Assembly: GCF_900128425.1 (NCBI RefSeq)
Contig: NZ_LT635782.1
Span: 437,484 to 501,483, forward strand
DNA: 64,000 nt
Source of the DNA: Anaerococcus urinomassiliensis
Lineage (GTDB): Bacteria; Bacillota; Clostridia; Tissierellales; Peptoniphilaceae
Direction of reading: 5' to 3'
Shown: positions 18,155 through 27,208 of the stretch, one piece after another
Layout of the letters: every line of letters begins with the position of its first letter
Position numbering within the stretch: the stretch's first letter is position 1
Notes under the pieces: generated by a model
What the model was told of the DNA's origin: nothing
Seen by the model: the letters and a program-made list of their open reading frames with translations, nothing else
Databases searched by the model: none
Position numbers and translations under genes: made by a program

Positions 18155-18198
18155 AAATTCATTTTTTCACAAAGTATACTTTAAGAAGGTAAGTAAAT

Positions 18199-18933
18199 AT
18201 GAATGAAAATATAAAGATATTAGTTGTAGAAGATGACAGAGCTGTGAGAAACTTGATATCGACAGCATTACAAATAAATGATTATGAATATGACCTAGCG
18301 ATTGATGGTAAAAATGCTCTACAGCTAATGACTTCAAATAAATATGACATAGTTTTTATTGACTTGGGCTTGCCTGACATTGATGGAATAGAAATAATAA
18401 AAAAATTCAGAGATTTTTCGACTACTCCAATTATAGTAATTAGCGCTAGGACCAATGATGAAGATAAAATAGAAGCCTTGGATGCAGGGGCAGATGATTT
18501 TTTAACCAAACCATTTAATGTTGACGAACTTCTTGCAAGAGTTAGGTCAACCTTAAGAAGAATAAATTATGCTGAGAATAATAGTGTTGAAGACAAAATT
18601 TCATTTGAAAATGGAGATATAAGAATAGATTATCCTTCGAGAAGCGTATTTATTAAAGGTGAAGAAATACATTTAATGCCAATAGAATATAGCTTATTAT
18701 GTTTATTAGCAGAAAATGTTGGCAAGGTTCTCACACATCAATATATCCTAAAAAATATTTGGGTCAATTACCTTGAATCTGATCTTTCTTCTTTGAGAGT
18801 ATATATGACATCTCTTAGAAAAAAGATAGAAAAATTAACCGACGATAAGTATATCCAAACTCATGTTGGAGTTGGCTACAAGATGATTAGAATCAATAAA
18901 TCAGGGGAAGATGAAATAAATGGATCTAATTGA
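18199..18933 (+). CDS. kdpE: OmpR-family response regulator KdpE
   Basis: A 244-residue transcription factor. The receiver domain (1-~120) has D12/D13 acid pocket, D55 phospho-acceptor (IVFIDLGLPD) and a switch lysine in FLTKPF. The C-terminal winged helix (~145-235) contains LMPIEYSLLCLLAENVGKVLTHQYIL. It is inferred to activate the kdp operon upon phosphorylation by the kinase encoded next, with which it overlaps by 14 bases. ATG 18199 follows GAAGGTAAG. Confidence 0.93.
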   Translation: MNENIKILVVEDDRAVRNLISTALQINDYEYDLAIDGKNALQLMTSNKYDIVFIDLGLPDIDGIEIIKKFRDFSTTPIIVISARTNDEDKIEALDAGADDFLTKPFNVDELLARVRSTLRRINYAENNSVEDKISFENGDIRIDYPSRSVFIKGEEIHLMPIEYSLLCLLAENVGKVLTHQYILKNIWVNYLESDLSSLRVYMTSLRKKIEKLTDDKYIQTHVGVGYKMIRINKSGEDEINGSN

Positions 18934-20845
18934 TAGAGATTTGGTATTAGTTTGTATCTCTGAATCCCAATCTAATAGTCAGGTAATAAAAGAAGCCAAT
19001 GAGATAGCCAAAAATGAAAAAGCTAAACTAATTGCTCTATATGTATCTGATAGAGATAAGTTTCAGGAAAAAAAGGACAATGACTACCTACAAGACAATT
19101 TAAGTCTAGCGGAAAACATGGGGGCCATGGTTGAGATTATATATGATGACGATATAGCAAGCCAAATAGTAAACTTTGCAAAACTATATAAAGTAAAAAA
19201 AATTGTAATAGGAAAAAACCGAAATGATTTTAATCTATTAGCTTTAAATACCAGCATATATGATCAAGTGGTAAAAAAATCTGACAGAATTGATATTTAC
19301 GCTGTTCCAATAAATGATAAGGTCAAAACTTATGGGTTTAAAGAAAACAAAAATATATCGAAAGATTTGTTAATTGCTTTTATAATACTAGCAATCAGCA
19401 CTCTAATAGGTTATATATTTTATAATTTTGGCTACAGTGATGCAAATATAATAATGATCTATATACTAGGTGTTTTTTTTATTGCCCTTGTAACTTATGA
19501 TGAATTAGTGAGTTTTATTTCATCTGTAATATGCGTATTAGCCTTCAATTATTGTTTTACTCAGCCAACTTTAAGTTTATCAGTATATAATCCTGAATAT
19601 ATTATTACTTTTTTAGTCTTATTAATAGTATCATCTTTGACAAGTAAGCTAGCAAGCCAGATAAGAAAAAATGCAAAGAATTCATCAAATATGATATATA
19701 TAACAAAGCTTTTGTTAGAAACGAATCAACTTTTACAGACTAAAATATCCAAATACGAAATCATAGAAACAGGCTGTAATCAATTATCAAACCTACTAAA
19801 TAGAAATATAGTTTATTACGATATAGTAGATGGGAAAATTCAGGATCCACTAATATTCAATGATGACCTTAGGGATGTTCATAAAGAATTTCTCAAAGAA
19901 TTAGAAATAGTAAAGTGGGTATTTGCCAAAAACAAAAGTGCAGGTGCTGGCACAGAATATTTGCCAGATGCCAAGTACTTATATTATGCAATCAGATTTA
20001 ATACAAGCGTGTATGGGGTTATAGGTATACATTTGGGTAAAGATAGGCTGGATTCCGTAGAAAATAAAATTTTACTAGCTATCCTTGGAGATATGTCTTT
20101 GGCTTTAGAGAAAGAAAAAATTTTAAAAGATAAAAACGAAGCTAATTTGAGAATAAAAGATGAGCAATTGAAAACAAATCTTTTAAGATCAATCTCCCAT
20201 GACTTAAGAACACCCCTAACTACTATTTATGGTAATTCTGATATACTACTTAATAATTCGGAAAACTTGACAGAAACAATGAAATTAGGGCTATATAGAG
20301 ATATTTATGATGATTCCCAGTGGCTACTGAATCTTATAGAAAATTTACTTTCAGTAACTAGAGTTGAAGAAGGTAAAAGCAAACTAAAAATAGAGCCACA
20401 AATGGTTGAAGAAGTCATAGAAGAGGCCCTAAAGCATGTAAGCAGAGATAAAAAAAATCACAATATAACTGTTGATATAGATGATGACTACCTAATGGCT
20501 GATATGGATGTGAGGTTAATAATACAAGTCATCATAAACCTTGTAGACAATGCTATAAAATATACTTTTGAAGGGTCAAGTATCAATATAAGAGCCTACC
20601 AACATGCAAACAAAGTCATAATCCAAGTGGCAGATGATGGAAAAGGAATTGAGGATACCGATAAGAAAAAAATATTCCAAAAATTCTATTCGGCTAATAA
20701 CAAAATCATCGATAGCAAGAGGAGTATAGGTCTAGGCTTATATCTTTGTAGGATTATAGTTAAGGCCCATGGTGGCGAAATAAGTGTAACGGATAATATA
20801 CCAAGTGGATCTATATTTACTATGGTTTTGAAAGCTAGCCAATAA
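18920..20845 (+). CDS. kdpD: KdpD-type sensor histidine kinase lacking the N-terminal KdpD domain
   Basis: A 641-residue sensor kinase. Order: universal-stress-protein domain (~6-132), four membrane spans (~150-243), GAF-like domain (~265-395, with the SAGAGTEYL signature), HisKA with phospho-acceptor H427 (LLRSISHDLRTPL), and HATPase with LVDNAIKYT (N box) and ADDGKGIED (G1). The ~210-residue N-terminal KdpD ATPase domain of E. coli KdpD is absent; it occurs only on the divergent gene at 11038-12963, which repeats the stress, membrane and GAF modules. The kinase is inferred to phosphorylate KdpE, whose gene it overlaps. It is a natural deletion rather than a frameshift: ATG 18920 is coupled to kdpE and no lost domain is readable upstream. 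Confidence 0.9.
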   Translation: MDLIDRDLVLVCISESQSNSQVIKEANEIAKNEKAKLIALYVSDRDKFQEKKDNDYLQDNLSLAENMGAMVEIIYDDDIASQIVNFAKLYKVKKIVIGKNRNDFNLLALNTSIYDQVVKKSDRIDIYAVPINDKVKTYGFKENKNISKDLLIAFIILAISTLIGYIFYNFGYSDANIIMIYILGVFFIALVTYDELVSFISSVICVLAFNYCFTQPTLSLSVYNPEYIITFLVLLIVSSLTSKLASQIRKNAKNSSNMIYITKLLLETNQLLQTKISKYEIIETGCNQLSNLLNRNIVYYDIVDGKIQDPLIFNDDLRDVHKEFLKELEIVKWVFAKNKSAGAGTEYLPDAKYLYYAIRFNTSVYGVIGIHLGKDRLDSVENKILLAILGDMSLALEKEKILKDKNEANLRIKDEQLKTNLLRSISHDLRTPLTTIYGNSDILLNNSENLTETMKLGLYRDIYDDSQWLLNLIENLLSVTRVEEGKSKLKIEPQMVEEVIEEALKHVSRDKKNHNITVDIDDDYLMADMDVRLIIQVIINLVDNAIKYTFEGSSINIRAYQHANKVIIQVADDGKGIEDTDKKKIFQKFYSANNKIIDSKRSIGLGLYLCRIIVKAHGGEISVTDNIPSGSIFTMVLKASQ

Positions 20846-20910
20846 ATGATAAACTATGTTTTATACTTTGTACAAACATAAAAGAATTATAATATGATAC
20901 AAATAAAAAG

Positions 20911-21063
20911 GGGGCTGTTGCAAAATAGATAAATCGTTCCTATATCATTCGAGCACCCTCCCAGAAAGTTTGGCCTCCCTGAGCCGGCGGGCTAAACCTC
21001 AAACTTTCTGGGAGTGCACTCCAATGATGGAACGTTAGATATCTATCAATTTGCAACAGCCCC
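20911..21063. mobile_element. Probable MITE / snap-back element with IS-like ends
   Basis: A 153-bp element with perfect 14-bp terminal inverted repeats (GGGGCTGTTGCAAA ... TTTGCAACAGCCCC). Complementarity continues inward through ATAGAT/ATCTAT, CGTTCC/GGAACG and CTCCCAGAAAGTTTG/CAAACTTTCTGGGAG, so nearly the whole element folds into one hairpin around a GC-rich centre (GAGCCGGCGGGCT). It is much richer in GC than its surroundings and encodes nothing. The ends resemble those of some insertion sequences (TGTTGCAAA), suggesting a miniature element mobilised in trans. It lies between convergent kdpD and pepA, where it could also terminate both transcripts. Confidence 0.7.
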
Positions 21064-21070
21064 TCTTTAC

Positions 21071-22444
21071 TTATTTACTATATGATTTTGCTAGATGGTA
21101 AAGAGTTTTGACGTGGACTCCTGTACCACCAACTTCGTTTAATCCTTGAGATTTTGATAGGTAGGCTGTTCCTGCTATGTCTAGGTGAACCCATGGATAG
21201 TCTTCAACAAAGGCTCCTACGAATTGGCCAGCTGTGATTGAACCACCGTATCTGCCACCAGAGTTTTTGATGTCAGCGACTTTTGAATCGTTGTAGGTTC
21301 TTAGGAAGTCATCATTTGGAAGTTGCCAAATCTTTTCGTCAGATTCTTTTGAAGCTTCCATAACTTTTTCAAAAGCTTCTTGGTTGTTGGTAACAGCACC
21401 GGTGTAGGTTTCTCCAAGGGCTACTAGAACTGCTCCAGTGAGGGTTGCAAGGTCTACGATAAGTGCTGGTTTGTATTCTGTAACACCATAATTTACTGCA
21501 TCTGCGAGGGTGATACGACCTTCAGCATCGGTATTGTCTACTTCAATTGTCATGCCATTTCTTGCCTTTATAACATCACCAGGTTTGTAAGCTCCTCCAG
21601 ATATGCTATTTTCACAGGCTGCTACTATAGCAACTACATTTACCTTTAGCTTGTTTTTCGCTATAGCTTTCATAGCACCGATAACAGTGGCAGATCCACC
21701 CATATCAGAGTTCATAGTTTTCATTCCCTCGCTTGTTTTGATAGAGTATCCACCTGAGTCATAGGTAAGACCTTTGCCTACATATACTAGTGGTTTATTA
21801 TCTCCGTGTAAGTATTCCATTACTATAAAGCGAGGCTTGTTAGACGATCCCTTGGCAACTTCAAGATAGGCTGTAAGTCCCATCTGACGGATTTGTTCTT
21901 CTTCATAAATTTTTACATCAACACCAAGGTCGCTAAGTTCATCATTGGCGTATTTTGCTAGTGTTTCTGGATAGATGTCATTTGAACGTAGGTTAATGAG
22001 ATCACGGGCTAAGAATTGACCGAATAATGTGTCCAAAAGTTCTTTGACATCATTTTCGTATGATTTTAAACTAGCTGGTAGATTTATGCTTTCAAGATTA
22101 TTCGCGCATTTTTGGCTCTTATAATGGTCAAAATTATATGTTGAAACTTGTAAAGCTTCTACAAGTCCAAGGACATAATCTTTTTCCTCTAGATTTAGGT
22201 CAGATTTCTCAAAAGAAACCTCATTGATATCCTTATCTGCCAAAAATCTTCCTAGTTTATAAACAGCTTCTTTGAAATTTTCCTTAGAAAACTTATCCTT
22301 ATCACCAAGACCTAGAAGAATTGTTTCTTCCCCGATAAGTGGCAAAACTGAACCATTTGATCCACCAAAAAATGGATTAGTAGATTCATTCTTAAAGACA
22401 AATATTACTAAGTTGTTCTTACTATCATTAAAAATAAATTTCAT
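21071..22444 (-). CDS. pepA: Leucyl/cytosol aminopeptidase, M17 family
   Basis: A 457-residue cytoplasmic metallopeptidase that removes N-terminal residues from peptides. The C-terminal catalytic domain has the M17 metal and active-site motifs: GKGLTYDSGGYSIK, MNSDMGGSATV and the signature NTDAEGRITLADA. The N-terminal domain is divergent, as usual. ATG 22444 follows AAGGAGTG; an in-frame GTG two codons upstream is less well placed. It is a single gene on the minus strand; the snap-back element at 20911-21063 is its likely terminator. Confidence 0.93.
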   Translation of the reverse strand: MKFIFNDSKNNLVIFVFKNESTNPFFGGSNGSVLPLIGEETILLGLGDKDKFSKENFKEAVYKLGRFLADKDINEVSFEKSDLNLEEKDYVLGLVEALQVSTYNFDHYKSQKCANNLESINLPASLKSYENDVKELLDTLFGQFLARDLINLRSNDIYPETLAKYANDELSDLGVDVKIYEEEQIRQMGLTAYLEVAKGSSNKPRFIVMEYLHGDNKPLVYVGKGLTYDSGGYSIKTSEGMKTMNSDMGGSATVIGAMKAIAKNKLKVNVVAIVAACENSISGGAYKPGDVIKARNGMTIEVDNTDAEGRITLADAVNYGVTEYKPALIVDLATLTGAVLVALGETYTGAVTNNQEAFEKVMEASKESDEKIWQLPNDDFLRTYNDSKVADIKNSGGRYGGSITAGQFVGAFVEDYPWVHLDIAGTAYLSKSQGLNEVGGTGVHVKTLYHLAKSYSK

Positions 22445-22551
22445 ATACACTCCTTTATATTATTATAGTACATGGGAGGAAGTTTTGCATTTATGATCAA
22501 TAGAATAAAACATAGATAGGGTATCTTATATTATAAGATGGAGGTAAAATT

Positions 22552-22902
22552 ATGAAATTAATTTGTTATAAGAGATGTACAACATGCAAGGGTGTTGAAA
22601 AAATGTTAGAAGAAAAAAATGTTTCCTATGAATATAGGGATATCAAGGAAGATAATCCAACAGCGGCCGAACTAAAACAATGGCACGAAAAGACTGGACT
22701 TCCAATCAAGAGATTTTTCAATACTTCTGGCAAAATCTACAGGGAAGAAAATATAAAAGATAAATTGCCAAATCTTACAAATGATCAGGCTTACGAACTT
22801 CTTGCAAAAGATGGCATGCTTGTCAAAAGACCTATATTATTTACAGATGATGGGGAAATTTATGTTGGCCCTGATGTAAAAAAATACATCGAAAGATTGT
22901 AG
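22552..22902 (+). CDS. ArsC/Spx-family thioredoxin-fold protein
   Basis: 116 residues with the ArsC/Spx fold: a CTTC redox pair (C9, C12) after strand one, RFFNTSGKIYRE in the middle and KRPILFTDDGEIYVG near the end (the RPI motif). The group covers arsenate reductases, YffB-like reductases and the RNA-polymerase-binding regulator Spx. No arsenic genes are nearby and the sequence is closer to the generic reductase-like branch, so the exact role stays open. ATG 22552 follows GGAGG. It is probably co-transcribed with the next gene (8-base gap). Confidence 0.82.
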   Translation: MKLICYKRCTTCKGVEKMLEEKNVSYEYRDIKEDNPTAAELKQWHEKTGLPIKRFFNTSGKIYREENIKDKLPNLTNDQAYELLAKDGMLVKRPILFTDDGEIYVGPDVKKYIERL

Positions 22903-22910
22903 GAGATGAG

Positions 22911-23396
22911 ATGACTTTTACCTTAAAAGGCATGGACAAGATGGATGATAAAGCTCGCATGTCCGAGTTTTTAAATTTTGTCAAAATACAAGTAGACGAT
23001 GAGAAGGATCCACTGGCACTTATGAGCAATATTTCTGCCTTTATTATGTCTTGTACTAGAAAGCTCAATTGGGCAGGCTTTTATTTGCTCAAAGATGGAC
23101 AGTTGGTCTTAGGACCTTTTCAAGGATTGCCTGCTTGCACTAGGCTAAGCTTAGATAAGGGAGTGTGTGCCAAGGCCTTTAATGACAAGAAAATCACAAA
23201 AGTTGATGATGTCCACGAATTTGCTGACCACATAGCTTGTGATAGTGCATCAGAAAGCGAACTTGTTATACCCTTATTTAGAGATGGCAAAGTATATGGA
23301 GTCCTAGACTTAGATAGTCCAGAAAAGAATCGATTCACTGACTTGGAAGTTAAAACTTTTGATCAGCTAGCTAGGTTAATAGAAAAATTTTTATAG
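22911..23396 (+). CDS. msrC: Free methionine-(R)-sulfoxide reductase (GAF domain)
   Basis: A 161-residue single GAF domain protein. Three cysteines, C76, C86 and C110, have the 10/24 spacing of the fRMsr catalytic set (C84, C94 and C118 in E. coli). Motifs NWAGFYLL, GPFQGLPACTRL, GVCAKAF and VPLFRDGKVYGVLDLDS are typical. It reduces free Met-R-sulfoxide, an oxidative-damage repair role, which fits its pairing with the redox ArsC/Spx-like gene. ATG 22911 follows TAGGAGATG. Confidence 0.9.
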   Translation: MTFTLKGMDKMDDKARMSEFLNFVKIQVDDEKDPLALMSNISAFIMSCTRKLNWAGFYLLKDGQLVLGPFQGLPACTRLSLDKGVCAKAFNDKKITKVDDVHEFADHIACDSASESELVIPLFRDGKVYGVLDLDSPEKNRFTDLEVKTFDQLARLIEKFL

Positions 23397-23424
23397 TCCA
23401 TATATGGTATTATCATTCATTTTA

Positions 23425-23433
23425 TGATATAAT
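23425..23433 (+). promoter_or_regulatory. Extended -10 upstream of brnQ
   Basis: TGA-TATAAT at 23425-23433, 24 bases before the brnQ ATG, with no clear -35. Confidence 0.45.
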
Positions 23434-23457
23434 TATTCATTATGAAAGAAGGATACT

Positions 23458-24816
23458 ATGAAAAAAACTTTAAATTTTAAACAAACCCTACTTATAGGAT
23501 CGCTTTTATTTGGCTTATTCTTTGGGGCAGGGAACTTGATATTCCCACTAAAAATGGGCCAAGATGCTGGTTATAATATAGGACCTGTCACTTTGGGATT
23601 CTTACTATCTGGTGTTGGACTTCCAATACTTGGAGTTGTGGCTGCAGCTATGTCTGATAGTCAGTCACTATTTGATATAGCAAGACCAGGTGGAAAGAAA
23701 TTTGCATATTTTTTCACAATATTGCTATATTTAACCATAGGGCCAGGATTTGCAATACCACGTACATCTACAGTTTCCTATGAAGTATCATTTGCATCAT
23801 TTCCCATAAATCAAAGATTGGGATTATTTATATTTTCATTGATATTTTTTGCCCTAGCCTTGCACTTTGCCCTAAATAAAGGGAAATTAATTGATACTAT
23901 TGGCAAATATCTGACACCTATGTTTTTAGTATTGTTGGGAATACTAGTTTTACTGGGGATATTTAAGCCGATGGGGCCAATTGGTGCAATCAAACCAACT
24001 GATAATTATGTTAGTGCACCTTTTTTGAAGGGCGTGATTGATGGCTATAACACTTTAGACGCTCCGGCTTCCCTTGCCTTTGCTGTTATAATAATAGGAG
24101 TTATCAAATCTTTTGGCCTAAAAGATCCACAAAATATAGCTAAGCAAACACTAAAGGCAGGAACCATATGTTTATTGGCTATGGGACTTGTTTATGTGTC
24201 CTTGGCCTTGCTTGGAGCTGCTTCAACTAATATCATGGAACCTGTTGCCAATGGAGCGATAATTCTTGCGAATATAAGTAAGTACTATCTAGGAGCTGTG
24301 GGCCATATCCTACTTTCTCTAATTGTTATAGTTGCTTGCCTAAAGACATCAATAGGACTTATATCAGCCTGCTCTGAAATGTTTAGTGAAATGTTAAGCT
24401 TTGATATATCCTATGAAAAATACTGCTACATATTTGCAATAATCTCTTTTGCTATTGCAAATCTTGGCCTTGAAACGATAATAAGCTTATCACTTCCAGT
24501 CTTGCTATTTTTGTATCCTTTGTCTATAGTTTTGATAATTCTATCAATGCTATCAGTAAAAATAGGCAAAAACGAAATAGTTTATAAATGGACAATAATT
24601 TTTACGGGCTTTGCTGCTTTTTTTGACTTGCTAAAGGCAAGCCCATTTTCAAAAACAGATTTAGTAGTAAATATACTAAAGTTTCCAGAAAATTTTCTGC
24701 CTGGATTTGACCTAGGATTTGCCTGGATAATACCAGCAGCTATAGGCTTTGCTATAGGAACAATTATTGATAAAACAAATAAAAATAGTAAGATAAGTAA
24801 GACCACTGGCGAGTAA
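23458..24816 (+). CDS. brnQ: Branched-chain amino acid:cation symporter BrnQ
   Basis: A 452-residue membrane protein with about twelve spans. The N-terminal GLFFGAGNLIFPLKMGQDAG signature and GPGFAIPRTSTVSYEV are diagnostic of the LIVCS family. It imports Leu, Ile and Val with Na+ or H+. It is monocistronic, with its own extended -10 and a terminator that overlaps the stop codon. ATG 23458 follows GAAGGA. Confidence 0.95.
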   Translation: MKKTLNFKQTLLIGSLLFGLFFGAGNLIFPLKMGQDAGYNIGPVTLGFLLSGVGLPILGVVAAAMSDSQSLFDIARPGGKKFAYFFTILLYLTIGPGFAIPRTSTVSYEVSFASFPINQRLGLFIFSLIFFALALHFALNKGKLIDTIGKYLTPMFLVLLGILVLLGIFKPMGPIGAIKPTDNYVSAPFLKGVIDGYNTLDAPASLAFAVIIIGVIKSFGLKDPQNIAKQTLKAGTICLLAMGLVYVSLALLGAASTNIMEPVANGAIILANISKYYLGAVGHILLSLIVIVACLKTSIGLISACSEMFSEMLSFDISYEKYCYIFAIISFAIANLGLETIISLSLPVLLFLYPLSIVLIILSMLSVKIGKNEIVYKWTIIFTGFAAFFDLLKASPFSKTDLVVNILKFPENFLPGFDLGFAWIIPAAIGFAIGTIIDKTNKNSKISKTTGE

Positions 24817-24832
24817 AATTGCCAGTTTTTTT
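24805..24832 (+). terminator. Intrinsic terminator of brnQ
   Basis: ACTGGC - 10-base loop - GCCAGT followed by seven T. The stem's left arm lies within the last codons of brnQ, and the trmB ribosome binding site follows directly. Confidence 0.85.
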
Positions 24833-24844
24833 AAGGAGTATTTT

Positions 24845-25474
24845 ATGAGATTGAGATTTAAACCAAATGCAATTCCTGAGATGAAGGAAAATGATAATAT
24901 ATATTTTTACCCCAAAGATATGAGGGGAAAATGGGCTAGTGTTTTTGCCAACGACAATCCTATATACCTTGAAATAGGAGCTGGTAAGGGAGATTTTATC
25001 ATTGAAATGGCAAAAAGAAACCCAGATATCAATTTCATAGCTTTGGAAATGAACACCAATGCTTTTGTAATTGCTAGTAGGAAAATCGAGGAAGAAGGGC
25101 TAACAAATGTGATTGGCCTTGTTGACTATGCAGAAGACTTGGAAGAAGCTTTTGCTTGTGGTGAGATTGATCGAATCTACATAAACTTTTCTACCCCATG
25201 GCCAAAGAATAGGCATCACAAGAGAAGATTAAGCCATCCTAGATTTTTAGAGATATATAAGAAGATTATGATTCCTTGTGGTGTTGTCGAACAAAAAACA
25301 GATGATAGGCCATTTTTTGACGATTCGTTAAAATATTTTGAAGATTTTGATATGGAGATTTTGGAATACGAGTATGATTTAGCTGAAGAAGACTCTATTG
25401 TAACAGAGTATGAAAGAAAATGGAGAGATAGGGGCATTCCAATAAATTACGCGAAAGCTAGATTTAAGAAATAA
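24845..25474 (+). CDS. trmB: tRNA (guanine-N7-)-methyltransferase
   Basis: A 209-residue SAM-dependent methyltransferase that makes m7G46 in tRNA. The SAM-binding motif is LEIGAGKGDFI, followed by FIALEMN; the TrmB signature is INFSTPWPKNRHHKRRL, and a C-terminal TEYERKW motif is present. ATG 24845 follows AAGGAG. Length and motifs are normal. Confidence 0.95.
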   Translation: MRLRFKPNAIPEMKENDNIYFYPKDMRGKWASVFANDNPIYLEIGAGKGDFIIEMAKRNPDINFIALEMNTNAFVIASRKIEEEGLTNVIGLVDYAEDLEEAFACGEIDRIYINFSTPWPKNRHHKRRLSHPRFLEIYKKIMIPCGVVEQKTDDRPFFDDSLKYFEDFDMEILEYEYDLAEEDSIVTEYERKWRDRGIPINYAKARFKK

Positions 25475-25545
25475 TAAATTTAAATTTGATTTCTTGAAAA
25501 ATATAGTATATTATATTTGAAATATGAGAAAAGGAATGATAATAA

Positions 25546-26160
25546 ATGAATAAAAAAGAAAAAAGAGGACTCAAACAAGGTCTTATAGGTGGCCTTATAA
25601 TAGCTATAATCTTAATTGGTGGTAGCATCTATGTCAAAAACAACTTTGTTCCAAAGGAAGAAACTCTTATTAGTTCTGAAACTGTTGAATCTTCGCTCAA
25701 AGAAGCCAAGGAGCTCACTACACTCAAATACCACTACAAAAATATTGCGTCTTTTGAAAATAGCCAAGAATTTCAAGGTTTCAAATTACCATTTACAACA
25801 AAAAGTTTTTTGTATACTTACGAAGGAGTAATTCACGCTGGTGTAGACCTGGATAAGGCAAAGATAGATGTCAACAACGAATATAAAACAATAAGTGTTA
25901 GTCTACCAAAATCCAAGATTTTAAGTCACGATATTGATGAGAATTCTGTAATGTTCTATGATGAGAAGAATTCAATCTTTAATCCCTTGGAGATAGAAGA
26001 TTATTCTAATTTTAGAAAAGAAGAAGAAGCAAAGGTAGAAAAGGAAGCTATTGACAAGGGCTTGTTGGATGAAGCTTATAAACAAAGCAAAAAATCAATC
26101 GAAGATATTTTAAATATCAACCCAGAAATAGCAGAACATTATACAATAAATGTAAAATAA
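25546..26160 (+). CDS. Membrane-anchored DUF4230 protein
   Basis: 204 residues. After a short basic start there is one membrane span (~11-30), then an outside domain. The pattern (YTYEGVIHAGVDLDKAKIDV, then ISVSLPKSKILSHDID) fits DUF4230. Members are membrane-anchored proteins of unknown function in many Firmicutes. It is separated from trmB by 71 bases and ends at a bidirectional terminator, so it is likely its own unit. Confidence 0.75.
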   Translation: MNKKEKRGLKQGLIGGLIIAIILIGGSIYVKNNFVPKEETLISSETVESSLKEAKELTTLKYHYKNIASFENSQEFQGFKLPFTTKSFLYTYEGVIHAGVDLDKAKIDVNNEYKTISVSLPKSKILSHDIDENSVMFYDEKNSIFNPLEIEDYSNFRKEEEAKVEKEAIDKGLLDEAYKQSKKSIEDILNINPEIAEHYTINVK

Positions 26161-26188
26161 GGCGAAAGCATTTGCTTAAGCCTTATTT
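26155..26188. terminator. Bidirectional intrinsic terminator
   Basis: AAATAAGGC / GCCTTATTT with a 16-base loop and T run (A run on the other strand). It serves the convergent DUF4230 and DUF1624 genes, whose 3' ends overlap the structure. Confidence 0.8.
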
Positions 26189-26896
26189 TTGTGCCAAATT
26201 ATAGATAAGCGTCACAAGAGGATAAAGAATTATCTGATGGGCCAGGTAAATTTCCATAGAATGGCGGCCGATTTTTGCTAATAATGAGTCATTAGCTTTT
26301 GAAGATTTATCTTTAATTCTAATAAATTTTCCAAGCAAATATCCTCCTATAAATATAAAAAGCCAAGGAATTATAGGGAAATAATCACTAGAAGTAAAAA
26401 TTTCTCCTGGAAAACCTAGGATAAATAGGTTCTTATCATATAAATTCTTGATAAAATCAATATCATACAAGGATCCTCTTGGCACATTGTATGTTATGAT
26501 AAATAATAAGAAAAATACAAAAAATAACTTAGGATTGATCTTAATATATTTTTGCAAAAGCCCTGTTATTATCATACAAGCCCCAAGTCCATTTAGGACT
26601 CCCCAGATTATTAACTGTTCTCGCGCAAAGAGGTAGGTTACTAGGCTTATAGCAAATCCTATAATTGAAGTGACCATGCCTCTTTTGATATTTTTGCTTG
26701 GACTTAAAAAATTGGATGTAAGGCCAGAAATAGTAAAAAAAGATGTGGCGATAGACATTTGCCATATCTTATTTATAAGGGTCCCGTCATACCAAGAAAC
26801 TTGCCAGTAGTAGTTGATGTTATACATAAGGTGGAATAATACCATAGATACAATGGTAAATCCACGCAATTTGTCTATAAAATAATTTCTTTTCAT
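26183..26896 (-). CDS. DUF1624 / heparan-alpha-glucosaminide N-acetyltransferase-like membrane protein
   Basis: A 237-residue membrane protein with seven to eight spans. It begins with the family signature IDKLRGFTIVSMVLFHLMYNINY and ends with GRHSMEIYLAHQIILYP, as in acyltransferase-3-like and HGSNAT-like proteins. Such proteins transfer acyl groups to sugars across the membrane; the substrate here is unknown. It is divergent from the DUF4177 gene, with overlapping AT-rich promoters in the 70-bp gap. Confidence 0.8.
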   Translation of the reverse strand: MKRNYFIDKLRGFTIVSMVLFHLMYNINYYWQVSWYDGTLINKIWQMSIATSFFTISGLTSNFLSPSKNIKRGMVTSIIGFAISLVTYLFAREQLIIWGVLNGLGACMIITGLLQKYIKINPKLFFVFFLLFIITYNVPRGSLYDIDFIKNLYDKNLFILGFPGEIFTSSDYFPIIPWLFIFIGGYLLGKFIRIKDKSSKANDSLLAKIGRHSMEIYLAHQIILYPLVTLIYNLAQK

Positions 26897-26966
26897 AGTA
26901 ATATTATAGCACGAAGTTAATTCGATATGTTATAATATATAATATATTATTATATTTGGAGGCCAT

Positions 26967-27170
26967 ATGTACTCCTATGAATTTGTCGATGTTAAAATTT
27001 CAAATGGACTAAAGGAAACTAAGGATAATAATATCAAAGAATGTGAAAAAATCATAAAGGAGAAAGCATCTGAGGGCTACAGACTAGTTCAAATAATTCC
27101 TGTTCCTAATGAAAAGTGGCAATTATATAGTGCACAATATTATAAAATAATTTTGGAAAAAGAAATATGA
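26967..27170 (+). CDS. DUF4177 small protein
   Basis: 67 residues. The pattern YEFVDVKIS, then IKEKASEGYRLVQIIPVP and YYKIILEK matches DUF4177, a small alpha/beta family of unknown function found widely in Firmicutes. ATG 26967 follows TTGGAGG. It is monocistronic and ends just before a terminator. Confidence 0.75.
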   Translation: MYSYEFVDVKISNGLKETKDNNIKECEKIIKEKASEGYRLVQIIPVPNEKWQLYSAQYYKIILEKEI

Positions 27171-27182
27171 AGAGATAAAAAA

Positions 27183-27202
27183 GGACCTGGTGAAGCAGGT
27201 CC
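27183..27202. terminator. Bidirectional terminator between DUF4177 and DJ-1 genes
   Basis: GGACCTG / CAGGTCC with a six-base loop, A-rich on the left and AAAATTTTATTT on the right; it serves both convergent genes. Confidence 0.75.
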
Positions 27203-27208
27203 AAAATT

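Noticed and set aside
18920..20845. Frameshifted full-length KdpD
   Set aside because: No KdpD ATPase-domain sequence is readable in any frame upstream; kdpE occupies that space and the start is coupled to it.
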